Assembly: GCA_021777765.1 (NCBI GenBank)
Contig: JAJYDF010000029.1
Location: forward strand, 1-46,363
DNA from: Pseudomonadota bacterium
Lineage (GTDB): Bacteria > Pseudomonadota > Gammaproteobacteria > DASZBR01
Direction of reading: 5' to 3'
DNA: 46,363 nucleotides
The notes under the pieces were generated by a model. The model was not told the origin of the DNA. It ran no database searches and saw only the letters and a program-made list of their open reading frames with translations. The translations under genes and the position numbers were made by a program. Position 1 is the stretch's first letter; each line of letters begins with the position of its first letter. Positions 1-11,304 of the stretch are shown piece by piece.

Positions 1-207
1 ATAGATTCACACGATCAAAACTTTTTTAAACTTTCAAATTTTCCTTGCATAAATAATTTATTTTTTAATTTGATTCCTCGCAATTTTTTATTTCTCTACT
101 AGAATTAAAATTAAAGAGGAAATAAAAAACAGGGAGAAAACTCCAACAATATGGATATATTGATATTAAAAAAATGTATTTATGAAATGATAAGAATTAT
201 CTTTGAG

Positions 208-265
208 GCTCGCATTTTTATAGGGATATTTAAATAAATTTAGGAAGATAAATGCGAGCTTTTTT
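208..265 (+). terminator. Hairpin with T-tract upstream of clpS (terminator or attenuator)
   Basis: A perfect 10-bp inverted repeat (GCTCGCATTT at 208-217, AAATGCGAGC at 250-259) is followed at once by a run of T (260-265), the layout of an intrinsic terminator. It ends 16 bases before the clpS start. The 32-base loop is long for a simple terminator. It may end a transcript entering from the left edge or act as a leader attenuator for clpS. No convincing gene is visible in 1-200. A 28-codon frame (151-237) overlaps the left arm and is probably chance. Confidence 0.55.
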
Positions 266-280
266 GAGGTAATAATTTAA

Positions 281-604
281 ATGAGTATAAATAATAATTT
301 AAAAACTGAGGATTTATTGCTGACGGAAGCAGCGCGTCCCCAGATTAAAGAACCACCGATGTATTCAGTTGTTTTATTAAATGATGATTTTACACCGATG
401 GATTTTGTAACTGCCGTGCTGCAAAAGTTTTTCGCGCTAAGCGAACAACGTGCTGTAGAAATTATGTGGAAGGTTCATACAACGGGTAGAGGTGTTTGTG
501 GCTTATTTACCCGGGATATTGCGGAGACTAAAGCAGTTCAAATAACAAATTATTCTCGGCAACATCTACACCCTTTAATGTGTAGTATCGAACCCTCTCA
601 ATAA
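281..604 (+). CDS. clpS: ATP-dependent Clp protease adaptor ClpS
   Basis: ClpS binds the N-terminal domain of ClpA and delivers substrates with destabilising N-terminal residues (N-end rule) to ClpAP in the cytoplasm. The protein has 107 residues, the usual family length. The substrate-pocket region LLNDDFTPMDFV (about 32-43) is intact, with the conserved Asn34 and Asp35/Asp36, followed by the His66 region VHTTGRG. The N-terminal 25 residues form the usual variable, flexible extension. clpA follows 45 bases downstream on the same strand, the standard clpS-clpA pair, so the two are probably co-transcribed. A terminator-like hairpin just upstream could modulate expression. Confidence 0.97.
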   Translation: MSINNNLKTEDLLLTEAARPQIKEPPMYSVVLLNDDFTPMDFVTAVLQKFFALSEQRAVEIMWKVHTTGRGVCGLFTRDIAETKAVQITNYSRQHLHPLMCSIEPSQ

Positions 605-649
605 CTCATAACAGAACCTTGTTACTATGCGCTAAAGGGGGTTAGTGCC

Positions 650-2986
650 ATGCTAAACAAGGAACTGGAACTTACATTGAATTTCGCTTTTAATGACGCG
701 CGTCAAAAAAGACATGAATATGTTACCGTTGAACATTTGTTACTAGCATTACTCGATAATGCAAGTGCAGCGCACGCCTTGCTTGCGTGCGGTGCTGATC
801 TCAACAGATTAAGAACGGAATTAACGACGTTCATTAATGCTACTACACCAATCTTGCCATTCAGCTCAGAAGAACAAGAAACTCAACCAACACTGGGATT
901 TCAACGTGTATTACAACGCGCTGTTTTTCATGTGCAATCTGCGGGTCATAATGAGGTCACCGGCGCAAATGTTCTTGTTGCAATATTTAATGAACAAGAC
1001 AGCCAAGCGGTGTATTTTTTAAGACAAGAAAATATTAGCCGATTAGATGTCGTTAATTATTTAGCGCATGGCATTTCAAAATTACCAGGTGGTGGCGCAG
1101 GTGAAGATGCTGATGGTTCATTACATCGAATAGATGAAGAAGCCTCACAAGAAACGGAAATGCCAAATACCTTGGAAAATTTTGCAGTGAATTTAAATGC
1201 AAAAGCATTGGCTGGCGAGATTGATCCATTAATTGGCCGTAAAGATGAAGTGATTAGAACGATACAAGTGTTATGCCGCAGAAGAAAAAATAATCCATTA
1301 TTAGTGGGTGAAGCAGGCGTGGGTAAAACAGCTATTGCTGAAGGACTCGCTCAATTAATTGTTGCTGGTGAAGTGCCTGCAGCTATTGCTAATGGCACGG
1401 TATTTGCACTGGATTTAGGTGCATTATTAGCTGGTACGAAATATCGCGGTGATTTTGAAAAAAGATTTAAAGCGGTTTTAGCACAAATTCGTCACTATCA
1501 TAATGCCATATTATTTATTGATGAAATTCATACTATCATCGGTGCAGGTGCTGCATCGGGTGGTGTGATGGATGCATCGAATTTATTAAAACCTCTATTA
1601 TCCCACGGCACTATTAAATGTTTAGGTGCTACAACTTATCAAGAATATCGCAATATATTTGAAAAAGATCGTGCATTATCACGAAGATTTCAAAAAATTG
1701 ATGTTATTGAACCCAGTATTGAAGATACCGTACAAATTCTACGTGGCTTAAAAGAACATTTTGAAAAACATCATAATATAAAATATACCTCTACAGCTTT
1801 ACATGCAGCAGTTGAATTATCCGTTAGATATATTACCGATCGATTTTTACCTGATAAAGCGATTGATGTGATTGATGAAGCAGGTGCATATCAAGCTATG
1901 CAACCTGAATCGAAACGTAAAAAAGTGGTTGGTGTCAGTGAAATTGAAGCAATCATTGCACGTATGGCAAGAATTCCCATTAAGGCAGTGTCATCTTCTG
2001 ATCGTAGTCGCTTACATAATTTGGCGCGCGACTTAAAATTATTAGTATTTGGTCAAGATAAAGCGATTGATTCGTTAGCTTCTGTCATTAAATTAGCGCG
2101 TTCAGGATTAGGTGATAGATTAAAACCTATTGGATCCTTTTTATTCGCCGGTCCCACTGGTGTTGGTAAAACTGAAATTGCTCGACAATTAGCAAAAGTG
2201 ATGGGCATTGAATTACTCCGATTCGATATGTCGGAATATATGGAAAGACACACAGCTTCTCGATTAATTGGTGCGCCTCCTGGTTATGTGGGTTTTGATC
2301 AAGGGGGTTTATTAACAGATGCAGTCGCAAAACATCCTTATTCAGTAGTGTTATTAGACGAAATTGAAAAAGCACATCCCGATGTATTTAATTTATTATT
2401 ACAAGTCATGGATCATGGCACATTAACTGATAATAATGGCCGAAAATCAGATTTTAGACATGTGATATTAATCATGACGACCAATGCCGGTGCTGAAGAA
2501 TTAACACGTGCATCAATTGGATTTACTGAACAAGATCATTCTAAAGATACAATGGGAGCACTTAAGAAATTATTTTCACCTGAATTTCGTAATCGTTTAG
2601 ATGCAATTATTCAATTTGATCATTTAACGCATGAAATCATTGAACACGTCATCAATAAATTTATTGTTGAATTAGAAGTTCAATTAGAAACTAAGAAAGT
2701 CAGTTTAATTGTTGATCATGCTGCACGTGAGTGGTTATTGAAGCATGGTTATGACAAAGAAATGGGCGCTCGTCCGATGGCAAGACTTATCCAAGAAAAG
2801 ATTAAAAAACCACTAGCAGAAGAATTATTATTCGGTAAGCTTACTAATGGCGGTCAGATTCTCTTCACAATAAAAGATAGCACTTTGAACTACATAATAA
2901 GTCAGGAAAAAGAACAAAAAAGTGCAGCACATAACGCTCGTGGAGAGGTGGAAATCAGCGGTCACGATCGCGGTCGCGGAAGATGA
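650..2986 (+). CDS. clpA: ATP-dependent Clp protease ATP-binding subunit ClpA
   Basis: ClpA is the AAA+ unfoldase that feeds proteins into ClpP. The order is as expected: a Clp N-domain (about 1-140), AAA module 1 with Walker A GEAGVGKT (220-227) and Walker [10 protein letters not shown], then AAA module 2 with Walker A GPTGVGKT (501-508) and Walker [14 protein letters not shown], then a C-terminal D2-small domain. Length (778 residues) matches the family. An AAAGGGGG ribosome site precedes the ATG. The last residues (SGHDRGRGR) look unusual because the final 32 bases overlap the convergent infA gene, so the same GC-rich bases encode both C-termini. Confidence 0.97.
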   Translation: MLNKELELTLNFAFNDARQKRHEYVTVEHLLLALLDNASAAHALLACGADLNRLRTELTTFINATTPILPFSSEEQETQPTLGFQRVLQRAVFHVQSAGHNEVTGANVLVAIFNEQDSQAVYFLRQENISRLDVVNYLAHGISKLPGGGAGEDADGSLHRIDEEASQETEMPNTLENFAVNLNAKALAGEIDPLIGRKDEVIRTIQVLCRRRKNNPLLVGEAGVGKTAIAEGLAQLIVAGEVPAAIANGTVFALDLGALLAGTKYRGDFEKRFKAVLAQIRHYHNAILFIDEIHTIIGAGAASGGVMDASNLLKPLLSHGTIKCLGATTYQEYRNIFEKDRALSRRFQKIDVIEPSIEDTVQILRGLKEHFEKHHNIKYTSTALHAAVELSVRYITDRFLPDKAIDVIDEAGAYQAMQPESKRKKVVGVSEIEAIIARMARIPIKAVSSSDRSRLHNLARDLKLLVFGQDKAIDSLASVIKLARSGLGDRLKPIGSFLFAGPTGVGKTEIARQLAKVMGIELLRFDMSEYMERHTASRLIGAPPGYVGFDQGGLLTDAVAKHPYSVVLLDEIEKAHPDVFNLLLQVMDHGTLTDNNGRKSDFRHVILIMTTNAGAEELTRASIGFTEQDHSKDTMGALKKLFSPEFRNRLDAIIQFDHLTHEIIEHVINKFIVELEVQLETKKVSLIVDHAAREWLLKHGYDKEMGARPMARLIQEKIKKPLAEELLFGKLTNGGQILFTIKDSTLNYIISQEKEQKSAAHNARGEVEISGHDRGRGR

Positions 2987-3185
2987 TGCGCCCTTTTGTT
3001 AAATCGTATGGTGTCATTTCAACTTTGACTCTGTCTCCGGTTAAAATGCGAATGTAATTTTTACGCATTTTGCCTGAGATATGAGCTGTAATTATATGTC
3101 CATTATCAAGTGTCACGCGAAACATCGTATTAGGTAAAGTTTCAGTAACGGTTCCATCCATTTCAATTTGATCTTGCTTCGGCAT
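2955..3185 (-). CDS. infA: Translation initiation factor IF-1
   Basis: IF-1 is an OB-fold protein that occupies the ribosomal A site during initiation. The sequence follows the family closely, including the blocks [44 protein letters not shown] and KGRIIF. At 76 residues it is slightly longer than the common 71-72. The excess is the C-terminal tail RDRDRDR, where relatives end near RSR or RYK. This tail lies in the 32-bp overlap with the convergent end of clpA. The clpA/infA convergence is also found in E. coli. Confidence 0.97.
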   Translation of the reverse strand: MPKQDQIEMDGTVTETLPNTMFRVTLDNGHIITAHISGKMRKNYIRILTGDRVKVEMTPYDLTKGRIIFRDRDRDR

Positions 3186-3279
3186 GCGAAAAGTTTAAAC
3201 CTCATTATTAATTAAAGTCGCACATTTTGCCTGAAAATAATTTATTGCGCAAAAGATTTAATCGTAGTCATAAAGTCAA

Positions 3280-3309
3280 TTGGAACAAGTTAAAAATGTA
3301 GACTATATA
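3280..3309 (+). promoter_or_regulatory. Candidate sigma-70 promoter for the PP2C-like gene
   Basis: TTGGAA (3280-3285) and TATATA (3304-3309), separated by 18 bases, lie 36 bases upstream of the ATG at 3345. In such AT-rich DNA chance matches are common, so this is only a candidate. No tandem PmrA-type box was recognised here. Confidence 0.35.
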
Positions 3310-3344
3310 TAAAGTTAATTAATTGATTTTAACGGAGAAAGGAC

Positions 3345-4961
3345 ATGAAATTAGAGACCACTGTGACCCTCGTCAAAGAGAAAATTGGTAACAAACCAAA
3401 TGATTTCAAGGCCGATTGTGGCCATAACACGGGTGTTGCTCAAAGAGAAGGTGCACGTGTAGGGCAGGAAGATACTGAGTTAGCTTATCTCATTTCAGCT
3501 GCAGATTGGCACTCAATTCCAAACGAGAAGAAGCAAGAACTCTGGGATAATGTTCGAAAGAAATTGGCACAAAATGTGGATGAGTTAACTGCAAAAGATG
3601 TAAATATGTTGAGTGAGAATATAATTAATAGTTTAAAACCAGAAGAACTGAATGCCTTATCTTCGGAACAACGTACGATATTAAACGAGACTATTAGAAC
3701 TTTGATCAACAAGCGTTCTGACAGTGCCATTCGTAATTTACAATTGAACATGCTCACCACTGATCAATTTAATACAATAGAATCAAGTGTAATTGACAAT
3801 TATAAAAAAACTTTATCGAGTGAGGGCACAACAGCGCTTACCTGTGTGAGTGAAGTGATAACTGAAAATAATAAAAAATATGTTCATATATCTGGTTTTT
3901 CAATTGCTGATCCGACATTACATATAGTTAAGAGAGATAAAGTTACCGGTAAAATTTCGCATTGTGAGAGATTGAATAGCAATTTACATAAACCAGAAGA
4001 TCCTCATGAGATGAAACGACTAGAAGAGATAGGCATTCCAGTAGTAACAATGAGCCGAAATAAATTTTATGTGAATGGCAAATTAAATGTTGCACGAGCA
4101 TTGGGCGATAGATTCTTAGATAGCGAAGGTAAACAAGTAATAATTTCAGATCCTGAATTTATAGATCAAAAATTTGAAATAACGCCCAATGAGGAAATTT
4201 ATATTATTGCTGCCTGTGATGGATTAACTGAAGTATATCCGCCGAAAAGTGGGACATGCACGGGTAATACAGCAAAAGATGTTAAATTTCTAACTGAGCT
4301 ATTTGAGGCAATTCTACCTAAAGATGTTAATAAATCTTCACATCAAATTGCGGAAGAGCTTGCTAATAAAGCATACAACTCAGGTAGTAAAGATAATATT
4401 TCAGTAATAGTCAGAAAAATGGATGAAAATTCTCAACCATTTGTGATAGGTATTTATGATGGTCATGGTGGTGACAGAATTTCAAAATTTGTCGCAGAAA
4501 TATTACCCAATATTTTAAATGAGCAACTCAAAATCATTTTAGAAGAACATTATAAAAAACAAGTTCAAATGGCATCTTCTACAACATCTATGCAACAAAC
4601 AGCTGCTATTACACGCGAACCAGCGCATGTTAGTTCAGATGATGCTGTAATACTTGCGCTTAATTTTAAAAAGTCACATGTAGAATCAGCACAAATTCAT
4701 GATGAGGATCTTGATGCACTTTATGCAAAAATTGCTGCCGAGGTATACCGATCTGAAAGAAAGCATGATCTCAACGAGATTTTTAAAAAATTTGATGCAG
4801 CAGTAGAAGAAGAAAAAATAAATTATCAACATAATCCAATGGGCAAAGAAATCAAAGCGTACATGGATTATAAAGCAGGGCAAATAAAAGCTCACGCAAG
4901 AGCCACTGTTGAACAGAAACCACTTGAACAATCTAATATTTCCAAATTATCAAAAGATTAA
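3345..4961 (+). CDS. PP2C-like Ser/Thr phosphatase with rearranged motif order; candidate effector
   Basis: The protein (538 residues) carries PP2C motifs: RVGQED (38-43), NVARALGDR (D255), AACDGLTEV (D292) and GSKDNISVIV (D350-N351). The motif GIYDGHGGDR (DGHGG at 372-376), which in ordinary PP2C enzymes follows the N-terminal ED motif, here comes 22 residues after the DN motif, at the C-terminal end of the domain. All main metal ligands seem present but in permuted order. About 100 residues after QED and about 150 after DGHGG are helical, charged and unrecognised. No signal peptide or membrane segment is seen. The start is supported by GGAG seven bases upstream. A eukaryote-like phosphatase in a genome with Dot/Icm traces suggests a secreted effector; that role is inference. 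The phosphatase relation is fairly secure, activity is not. Confidence 0.8.
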   Translation: MKLETTVTLVKEKIGNKPNDFKADCGHNTGVAQREGARVGQEDTELAYLISAADWHSIPNEKKQELWDNVRKKLAQNVDELTAKDVNMLSENIINSLKPEELNALSSEQRTILNETIRTLINKRSDSAIRNLQLNMLTTDQFNTIESSVIDNYKKTLSSEGTTALTCVSEVITENNKKYVHISGFSIADPTLHIVKRDKVTGKISHCERLNSNLHKPEDPHEMKRLEEIGIPVVTMSRNKFYVNGKLNVARALGDRFLDSEGKQVIISDPEFIDQKFEITPNEEIYIIAACDGLTEVYPPKSGTCTGNTAKDVKFLTELFEAILPKDVNKSSHQIAEELANKAYNSGSKDNISVIVRKMDENSQPFVIGIYDGHGGDRISKFVAEILPNILNEQLKIILEEHYKKQVQMASSTTSMQQTAAITREPAHVSSDDAVILALNFKKSHVESAQIHDEDLDALYAKIAAEVYRSERKHDLNEIFKKFDAAVEEEKINYQHNPMGKEIKAYMDYKAGQIKAHARATVEQKPLEQSNISKLSKD

Positions 4962-5000
4962 TATTGTTTTTAAATCGCAGTGATACACGACAAAATTTAT

Positions 5001-5036
5001 GGTGGATTATGGCCTGCTGCCTAATCCACTCTACGA
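5001..5036. repeat. Short hairpin repeat between convergent genes (family D, copy 1)
   Basis: GTGGATTA (5002-5009) pairs with TAATCCAC (5022-5029) across a GC-rich centre, TGGCCTGCTGCC. A related sequence occurs at 25851-25888 with the same GGCCTGC.GCCTAAT core. The position between the ends of the PP2C-like and transporter genes would suit a bidirectional terminator, but there is no T-tract. Confidence 0.6.
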
Positions 5037-5045
5037 TATTTATTA

Positions 5046-6317
5046 TTATGATTGTGAGAATGATATTTGCGAAAGTGGTTTTTTATGACTTTCTTCAATA
5101 AATTTAAGCGTAATAAAAGAAATAATGGTGCAAATGATTAAAATTCCAGCTGGAGCTAAATTATTTTTAGTATAGGCAATTAAACTTAATGCAATTAATG
5201 GTGCTGTTCCGCCGAATAATGCCAAGCAAATATTATAACCTAATGCTGTGCCGGTATTTCTAATTTCAGTTGGGAAAAGTTCAGCAATAATTGTGGGAAT
5301 TAATGCGGCTATCGGAACTAATGTTAAACATAATGCAATATCACCCAGCAATGCTAAATAAAATTGTTTTTGCGAAATCAACCAAAAAATCGGTACTGAA
5401 AATAAAATAAAACCAACTAGCCCCATTTTAAATATCGGTTTGCGGCCGAAATGATCTGATAATAATCCCATGATTGGAAACATAATGACCATAACAGACA
5501 TACTGATTATATTAATCAATAACGCATCTTTTAATGCAAATCCCTGGGTTTTTACTAAAAGGGTAACTATATAAGCGATGAATATATAATTGCCTACTGC
5601 CATGATACAAGTGATGAAAATGGATAAAATGAGTTGTTTAGGGTATTTTGTAATAACTAATAAAATGGAAGACATTTTATTGTTTGAAACTGTAAATAAA
5701 GGCGTTTCAATACTTCTTAATCGCATGATAATGCCAATCACACCTAATATTCCGCCAAATAAAAAGGGTAAACGCCATCCCCAAGTATGTAATGCCGTTT
5801 GAGATAATGTGAATGTAACTAACGCTGCTATTCCGGCACCAATTAAGATCCCCAAAAATGCAGTACCCATCACTAAGCAGCCTGCTAATCCTCTGCGATT
5901 TTGTGGTGCATGTTCTACTAAAAATGTAGAGGAACTATTGAGTTCACCACTTACAGCTAATCCTTGAAATAATCGTAAACAGGTAAGTAATAAAGGTGCA
6001 GCAATACCAATTTTATCGTAAGTAGGTAATAAGCCGATTAGAAATGTGGGTAATGTAATGACATAAATTGAAATGATGAGCGCACGTAATCGGCCAAAGT
6101 GATCACCAATATAACCAAATATTAATGCACCGAATGGACGTACTGAAAATCCAGTAGCGAACACAATAAAAGTGAGCAATATGGATGTGAGTTGATTTTT
6201 AGTTGGAAAAAATAAAGCGGCTATAATTGGTGCAAAATTGGCGTATAAAATAAAATCATACCATTCAAGCGCATTACCAAATAATCCTGCTACGACGACA
6301 TTACTACGAAAAGACAT
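5046..6317 (-). CDS. MFS transporter, metabolite:H+ symporter (ProP/KgtP-like) family
   Basis: This inner-membrane transporter of 423 residues has about 12 hydrophobic segments. The N-terminus NALEWYDFILYANFAP is the signature of the MHS branch of the major facilitator superfamily, which holds the proline/betaine carrier ProP, the 2-oxoglutarate carrier KgtP and the citrate carriers. GYIGDHFGRLRAL (TM2-3 loop) and LLSDHFGRKPIFKMG (TM8-9 loop) are the two expected loop motifs. The substrate cannot be read from sequence; osmolyte or organic acid is likely. The start has a good TAGGAG ribosome site. It stands alone, upstream of a double REP-like element. Confidence 0.88.
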   Translation of the reverse strand: MSFRSNVVVAGLFGNALEWYDFILYANFAPIIAALFFPTKNQLTSILLTFIVFATGFSVRPFGALIFGYIGDHFGRLRALIISIYVITLPTFLIGLLPTYDKIGIAAPLLLTCLRLFQGLAVSGELNSSSTFLVEHAPQNRRGLAGCLVMGTAFLGILIGAGIAALVTFTLSQTALHTWGWRLPFLFGGILGVIGIIMRLRSIETPLFTVSNNKMSSILLVITKYPKQLILSIFITCIMAVGNYIFIAYIVTLLVKTQGFALKDALLINIISMSVMVIMFPIMGLLSDHFGRKPIFKMGLVGFILFSVPIFWLISQKQFYLALLGDIALCLTLVPIAALIPTIIAELFPTEIRNTGTALGYNICLALFGGTAPLIALSLIAYTKNNLAPAGILIICTIISFITLKFIEESHKKPLSQISFSQS

Positions 6318-6339
6318 AAATACTCCTAAGTAATTTTTT

Positions 6340-6460
6340 CCTTCTCCCCGAAGGGGAGAAGGTGCCGAAGGCGGATGAGGGGGTGTTAAATAAAATTCAT
6401 TAATAATTTTAAACCACCCTCATCTACCGAAGGCACCTTCGTCTGCGTGCTGGAGAAGGA
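6340..6460. repeat. REP-like palindrome pair in inverted orientation (family A)
   Basis: The forward copy (6340-6385) has CCTTCTCCCC-GAAG-GGGAGAAGG followed by the extension GTGCCGAAGGCGGATGAGGGG. A second copy in the opposite orientation (about 6415-6460) ends in TGGAGAAGGA. Paired inverted copies are typical of REP doublets (BIMEs). The element lies between the transporter and the end of murI. Confidence 0.85.
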
Positions 6461-6471
6461 AACAACGGTGG

Positions 6472-8351
<1,880 letters not shown>

Positions 8352-8380
8352 TTAATTAATTAAAAGTTTTTTGCAATTTT

Positions 8381-8404
8381 CCTTCTCGCACAAGCGTGAG
8401 AAGG
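8381..8404. repeat. REP-like palindrome between trxB and ftsK (family A)
   Basis: CCTTCTCGCACAAGCGTGAGAAGG is a short core copy that ends 25 bases before the ftsK start. It lacks the GTGCC.GATGAGGG extension. Confidence 0.7.
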
Positions 8405-8429
8405 AAAAAAATTTAAGAGAGCTAAAAAG

Positions 8430-10838
8430 TTGCGTACAAAAAATACCATTACAACAAACAAAAATAATGTTAATCATCATCGCCGTTGGCGTGAAGGATT
8501 ATTTATAATCATTGCGGCATTTTCTATTTTTTTATTAATAGCATTATTGACATTTCATCACACAGAATTTAATAAAATGACGGGTGTCCATCCACAACAA
8601 TATCAAGACGCGGTGGGGCGGGCTGGAGCAGTATTTGCACATGTTTTATATTTTCTTTTTGGCTATATCGCCTATTTATTTCCACTCTTATTGAGCTTTA
8701 GTGCTTGGCATGCTTGTCGTGAAAGCAAGGATGAAAATCAGCAGAATTATCATTTTAATTTACTCCGTATGATTGGTTTTTTTGCCATTATCATTGCGAG
8801 TTGTGGTTTGCTCGATGTTGAAATAAATCATTTTTATGGCGAATTACCATTTTATACCGGTGGTATTCTCGGTCATGCAATCAGTATTGGATTAGCTTCA
8901 CTCGTTAATCGTGTTGGTGAGATTGTATTATTATTCGGATTATTATTAAGTGGCATAACTTTATTTACGGGGTTTTCTTGGATGAATGTTATAGAGGCTA
9001 CTGGCTATTTATCACTACTGGGATTGAGTAGTATTGCCAGCTTGTGGGCAATATGGCGTTCTAAAAAAACGGCTGAAGAATTAATTAAACCGATTAAATC
9101 AGTCAGAGACGTGCAGGAACCCACGATCTCTGTCCCTGAAACCGAATCACAAAAACGTAAAACTGTACGGATTGAACCCCAAATACAAACGGTGACAACA
9201 TTACGTTTTGATACCCCACAAGAATCAGATTCATCCCCACTAGCTTCATTATTAGATAATCAAGCTGCGCAACCCGCTGTTGTTAAAATTAAAAAAGAAG
9301 CACAACCATTAAATACCAAAGTATTTAATAAAGTTAAAATCAGTGGCGATATACCCTCATTAAATTTGTTAGATCCGCCAGAACGTAATATTGCGAAAAG
9401 TTATTCTAATGCAATGCTAGAACAGATGTCTCGCGAAGTTGAAATGCGCTTAATGGATTTTGGCATTGCAGTGCAAGTCGTTGCTGTGCATCCAGGCCCT
9501 GTGGTGACGCGATTTGAATTGCAATTAGCTGCAGGTCTCAAAGTCAGTAAAGTGACAGGGTTGGTAAAAGATTTAGCACGTTCATTATCAGTACCCAGTG
9601 TACGTGTTGTTGAGGTAATTCCTGGAAAATCTGTTATTGGTTTAGAGCTGCCTAACGAACATAGACAAATTGTGCGATTAAGTGAAGTATTAATTTCTGA
9701 ACAATACGAACAAGCACGATCTCCATTAAGTCTTGCTTTAGGCAAAGATATTGCAGGTCATCCTGTGGTGGTCGATTTAGCAAAAATGCCACATTTATTA
9801 GTAGCAGGTACTACAGGTGCGGGTAAATCGGTGGGTTTAAATGCGATGCTATTAAGTTTGTTATTTAAAGCATCTCCGCAAGAAGTACGCATGATTATGA
9901 TCGATCCAAAAATGTTGGAATTATCCATTTATGAAGGCATTCCGCATTTATTAACCCCCGTCGTTACTGATATGAAAGAAGCTGCCAATGCATTACGTTG
10001 GTGTGTTGCTGAAATGGATCGTCGTTATAAATTAATGGCGTCTCTCGGGGTGAGAAATTTAGCGGGATATAATGCTAAAGTGGAAGAAGCCATAAAAGCG
10101 GGTGAGCCGTTAAATGATCCGTTATGGCAACCGCATATGAGTTTAGATGAAGAGCCTGTTAAATTAGATACACTACCTTATATTGTCGTATTAGTGGATG
10201 AATTTGCTGACATGATGATGGTGGTTGGTAAAAAAGTAGAAGAATTAATTGCCAGAATTGCACAAAAAGCACGCGCAGCAGGTATACATTTAATTTTAGC
10301 GACGCAAAGACCTTCTGTTGATGTTATTACGGGTTTAATTAAAGCCAATATTCCCACGCGTATTGCCTTCCAAGTGTCTTCAAAAATTGATTCAAGAACT
10401 ATCTTGGATCAACAAGGTGCTGAACAATTATTGGGACATGGTGATATGTTGTATTTAGCGCCGGGTACGGGTGTGCCTGTTCGTGTGCATGGTGCGTTTG
10501 TGGCAGATAATGAAGTCCATAAAGTGGTCAATGATTGGAAACAACGTGGTGAACCGGAATATTTAGTCGAAATATTGGAGACTAAACCGGAGCCTGGTGA
10601 ATCGGTTGATGGCGAGGGTGGCGAAGATGGCGGAGGCGAGCAGGATCCTTTATATGATCAGGCCGTTCAAATTGTCATTGAAACCCGACGTGCTTCAATT
10701 TCCAGTGTTCAACGACGTTTAAAAATTGGTTACAACAGAGCAGCTCGATTAATTGAAGAAATGGAGCGGGCAGGATTGGTAAGCCCGATGGAATCGAATG
10801 GGACTAGAGAAGTATTAGTTCCTGCTGCAAATGATTAA
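8430..10838 (+). CDS. ftsK: DNA translocase FtsK
   Basis: FtsK is the septal DNA pump that completes chromosome segregation and activates XerCD recombination at dif. The 802-residue protein has about four N-terminal membrane segments (within 23-181), a short charged linker (about 210-300), a motor domain with Walker [10 protein letters not shown] (459-467) and Walker [10 protein letters not shown] (D590-E591), and a C-terminal gamma winged-helix domain (about 735-800, [19 protein letters not shown]) that reads KOPS. The linker is far shorter than in E. coli FtsK. The start is TTG, with a GAGAG-type ribosome site just upstream. Confidence 0.96.
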   Translation: MRTKNTITTNKNNVNHHRRWREGLFIIIAAFSIFLLIALLTFHHTEFNKMTGVHPQQYQDAVGRAGAVFAHVLYFLFGYIAYLFPLLLSFSAWHACRESKDENQQNYHFNLLRMIGFFAIIIASCGLLDVEINHFYGELPFYTGGILGHAISIGLASLVNRVGEIVLLFGLLLSGITLFTGFSWMNVIEATGYLSLLGLSSIASLWAIWRSKKTAEELIKPIKSVRDVQEPTISVPETESQKRKTVRIEPQIQTVTTLRFDTPQESDSSPLASLLDNQAAQPAVVKIKKEAQPLNTKVFNKVKISGDIPSLNLLDPPERNIAKSYSNAMLEQMSREVEMRLMDFGIAVQVVAVHPGPVVTRFELQLAAGLKVSKVTGLVKDLARSLSVPSVRVVEVIPGKSVIGLELPNEHRQIVRLSEVLISEQYEQARSPLSLALGKDIAGHPVVVDLAKMPHLLVAGTTGAGKSVGLNAMLLSLLFKASPQEVRMIMIDPKMLELSIYEGIPHLLTPVVTDMKEAANALRWCVAEMDRRYKLMASLGVRNLAGYNAKVEEAIKAGEPLNDPLWQPHMSLDEEPVKLDTLPYIVVLVDEFADMMMVVGKKVEELIARIAQKARAAGIHLILATQRPSVDVITGLIKANIPTRIAFQVSSKIDSRTILDQQGAEQLLGHGDMLYLAPGTGVPVRVHGAFVADNEVHKVVNDWKQRGEPEYLVEILETKPEPGESVDGEGGEDGGGEQDPLYDQAVQIVIETRRASISSVQRRLKIGYNRAARLIEEMERAGLVSPMESNGTREVLVPAAND

Positions 10839-11304
10839 TTCAATTATTCTTAGGGCAGATTAGGCCCTTGGTAATAATTCACTAAAACATCCTAATGATG
10901 GCGCAGTGATACGCGAAATATGAAGTTATTTATTGCCGGACGAACCCGCATCCCTGCGATCGAAGATAATCTACGGTCCTGCAATAAATAACTTCATATT
11001 TCGCTTCTAGCTTCAGTGGCCACTTGTTAAATGTCTCAATTGTGAGCGATAACATTTTTTAGTTAATACTACGTATGTTTTTTGGTGAGTTTATCCTCTA
11101 TATTCGACTCGAAATAATATAGGGCACTAAAAGTCTCTCAATGACCGGCTCCCTGTAAGTCCTAAATTAATGTATAATGCTTAAACCACTGATTTCTATA
11201 AGAACTTTTTTATAAATAAAATAGATCAGTGACCAAATAATAAAATGCAATTTGAATAGAAATAAGTTTAATTCAACAAAAATTTAGCCAGGAGCAATCT
11301 CAGT
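10839..11304. other. Intergenic region after ftsK
   Basis: These 466 bases hold no gene I can support. They contain the first copy of the long palindromic element (about 10905-11040). The remaining 260 bases before the hybrid kinase are AT-rich and probably carry its promoter; no clear -35/-10 pair was chosen. Confidence 0.7.
10905..11040. repeat. Long palindromic element, copy 1 (family B)
   Basis: Perfect 24-bp inverted arms (10913-10936 and 10981-11004, GCGAAATATGAAG...TTGC) flank a 44-base loop containing CCCTGCGATCGAAGAT. A conserved tail, CTTCAGTGGCCACTTGTTAA, follows. Copies at about 37057 and 40903 share loop and tail. This copy lacks about 10 bases of the loop palindrome, and its arms read TATGAAG instead of TAGGCAG on both sides, so the two arms changed together. 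No coding capacity. Confidence 0.9.

Noticed and set aside
151..237. 28-codon ORF before clpS
   Set aside because: Ribosome site is distant, composition is random-like and it overlaps the hairpin arm.
6340..6460. CRISPR array
   Set aside because: The palindromes are dispersed singly or as inverted pairs, without regular spacers or cas genes.
10905..11040. tRNA or structured riboswitch
   Set aside because: No cloverleaf or known riboswitch core; the sequence is a simple long hairpin repeated elsewhere in both orientations.
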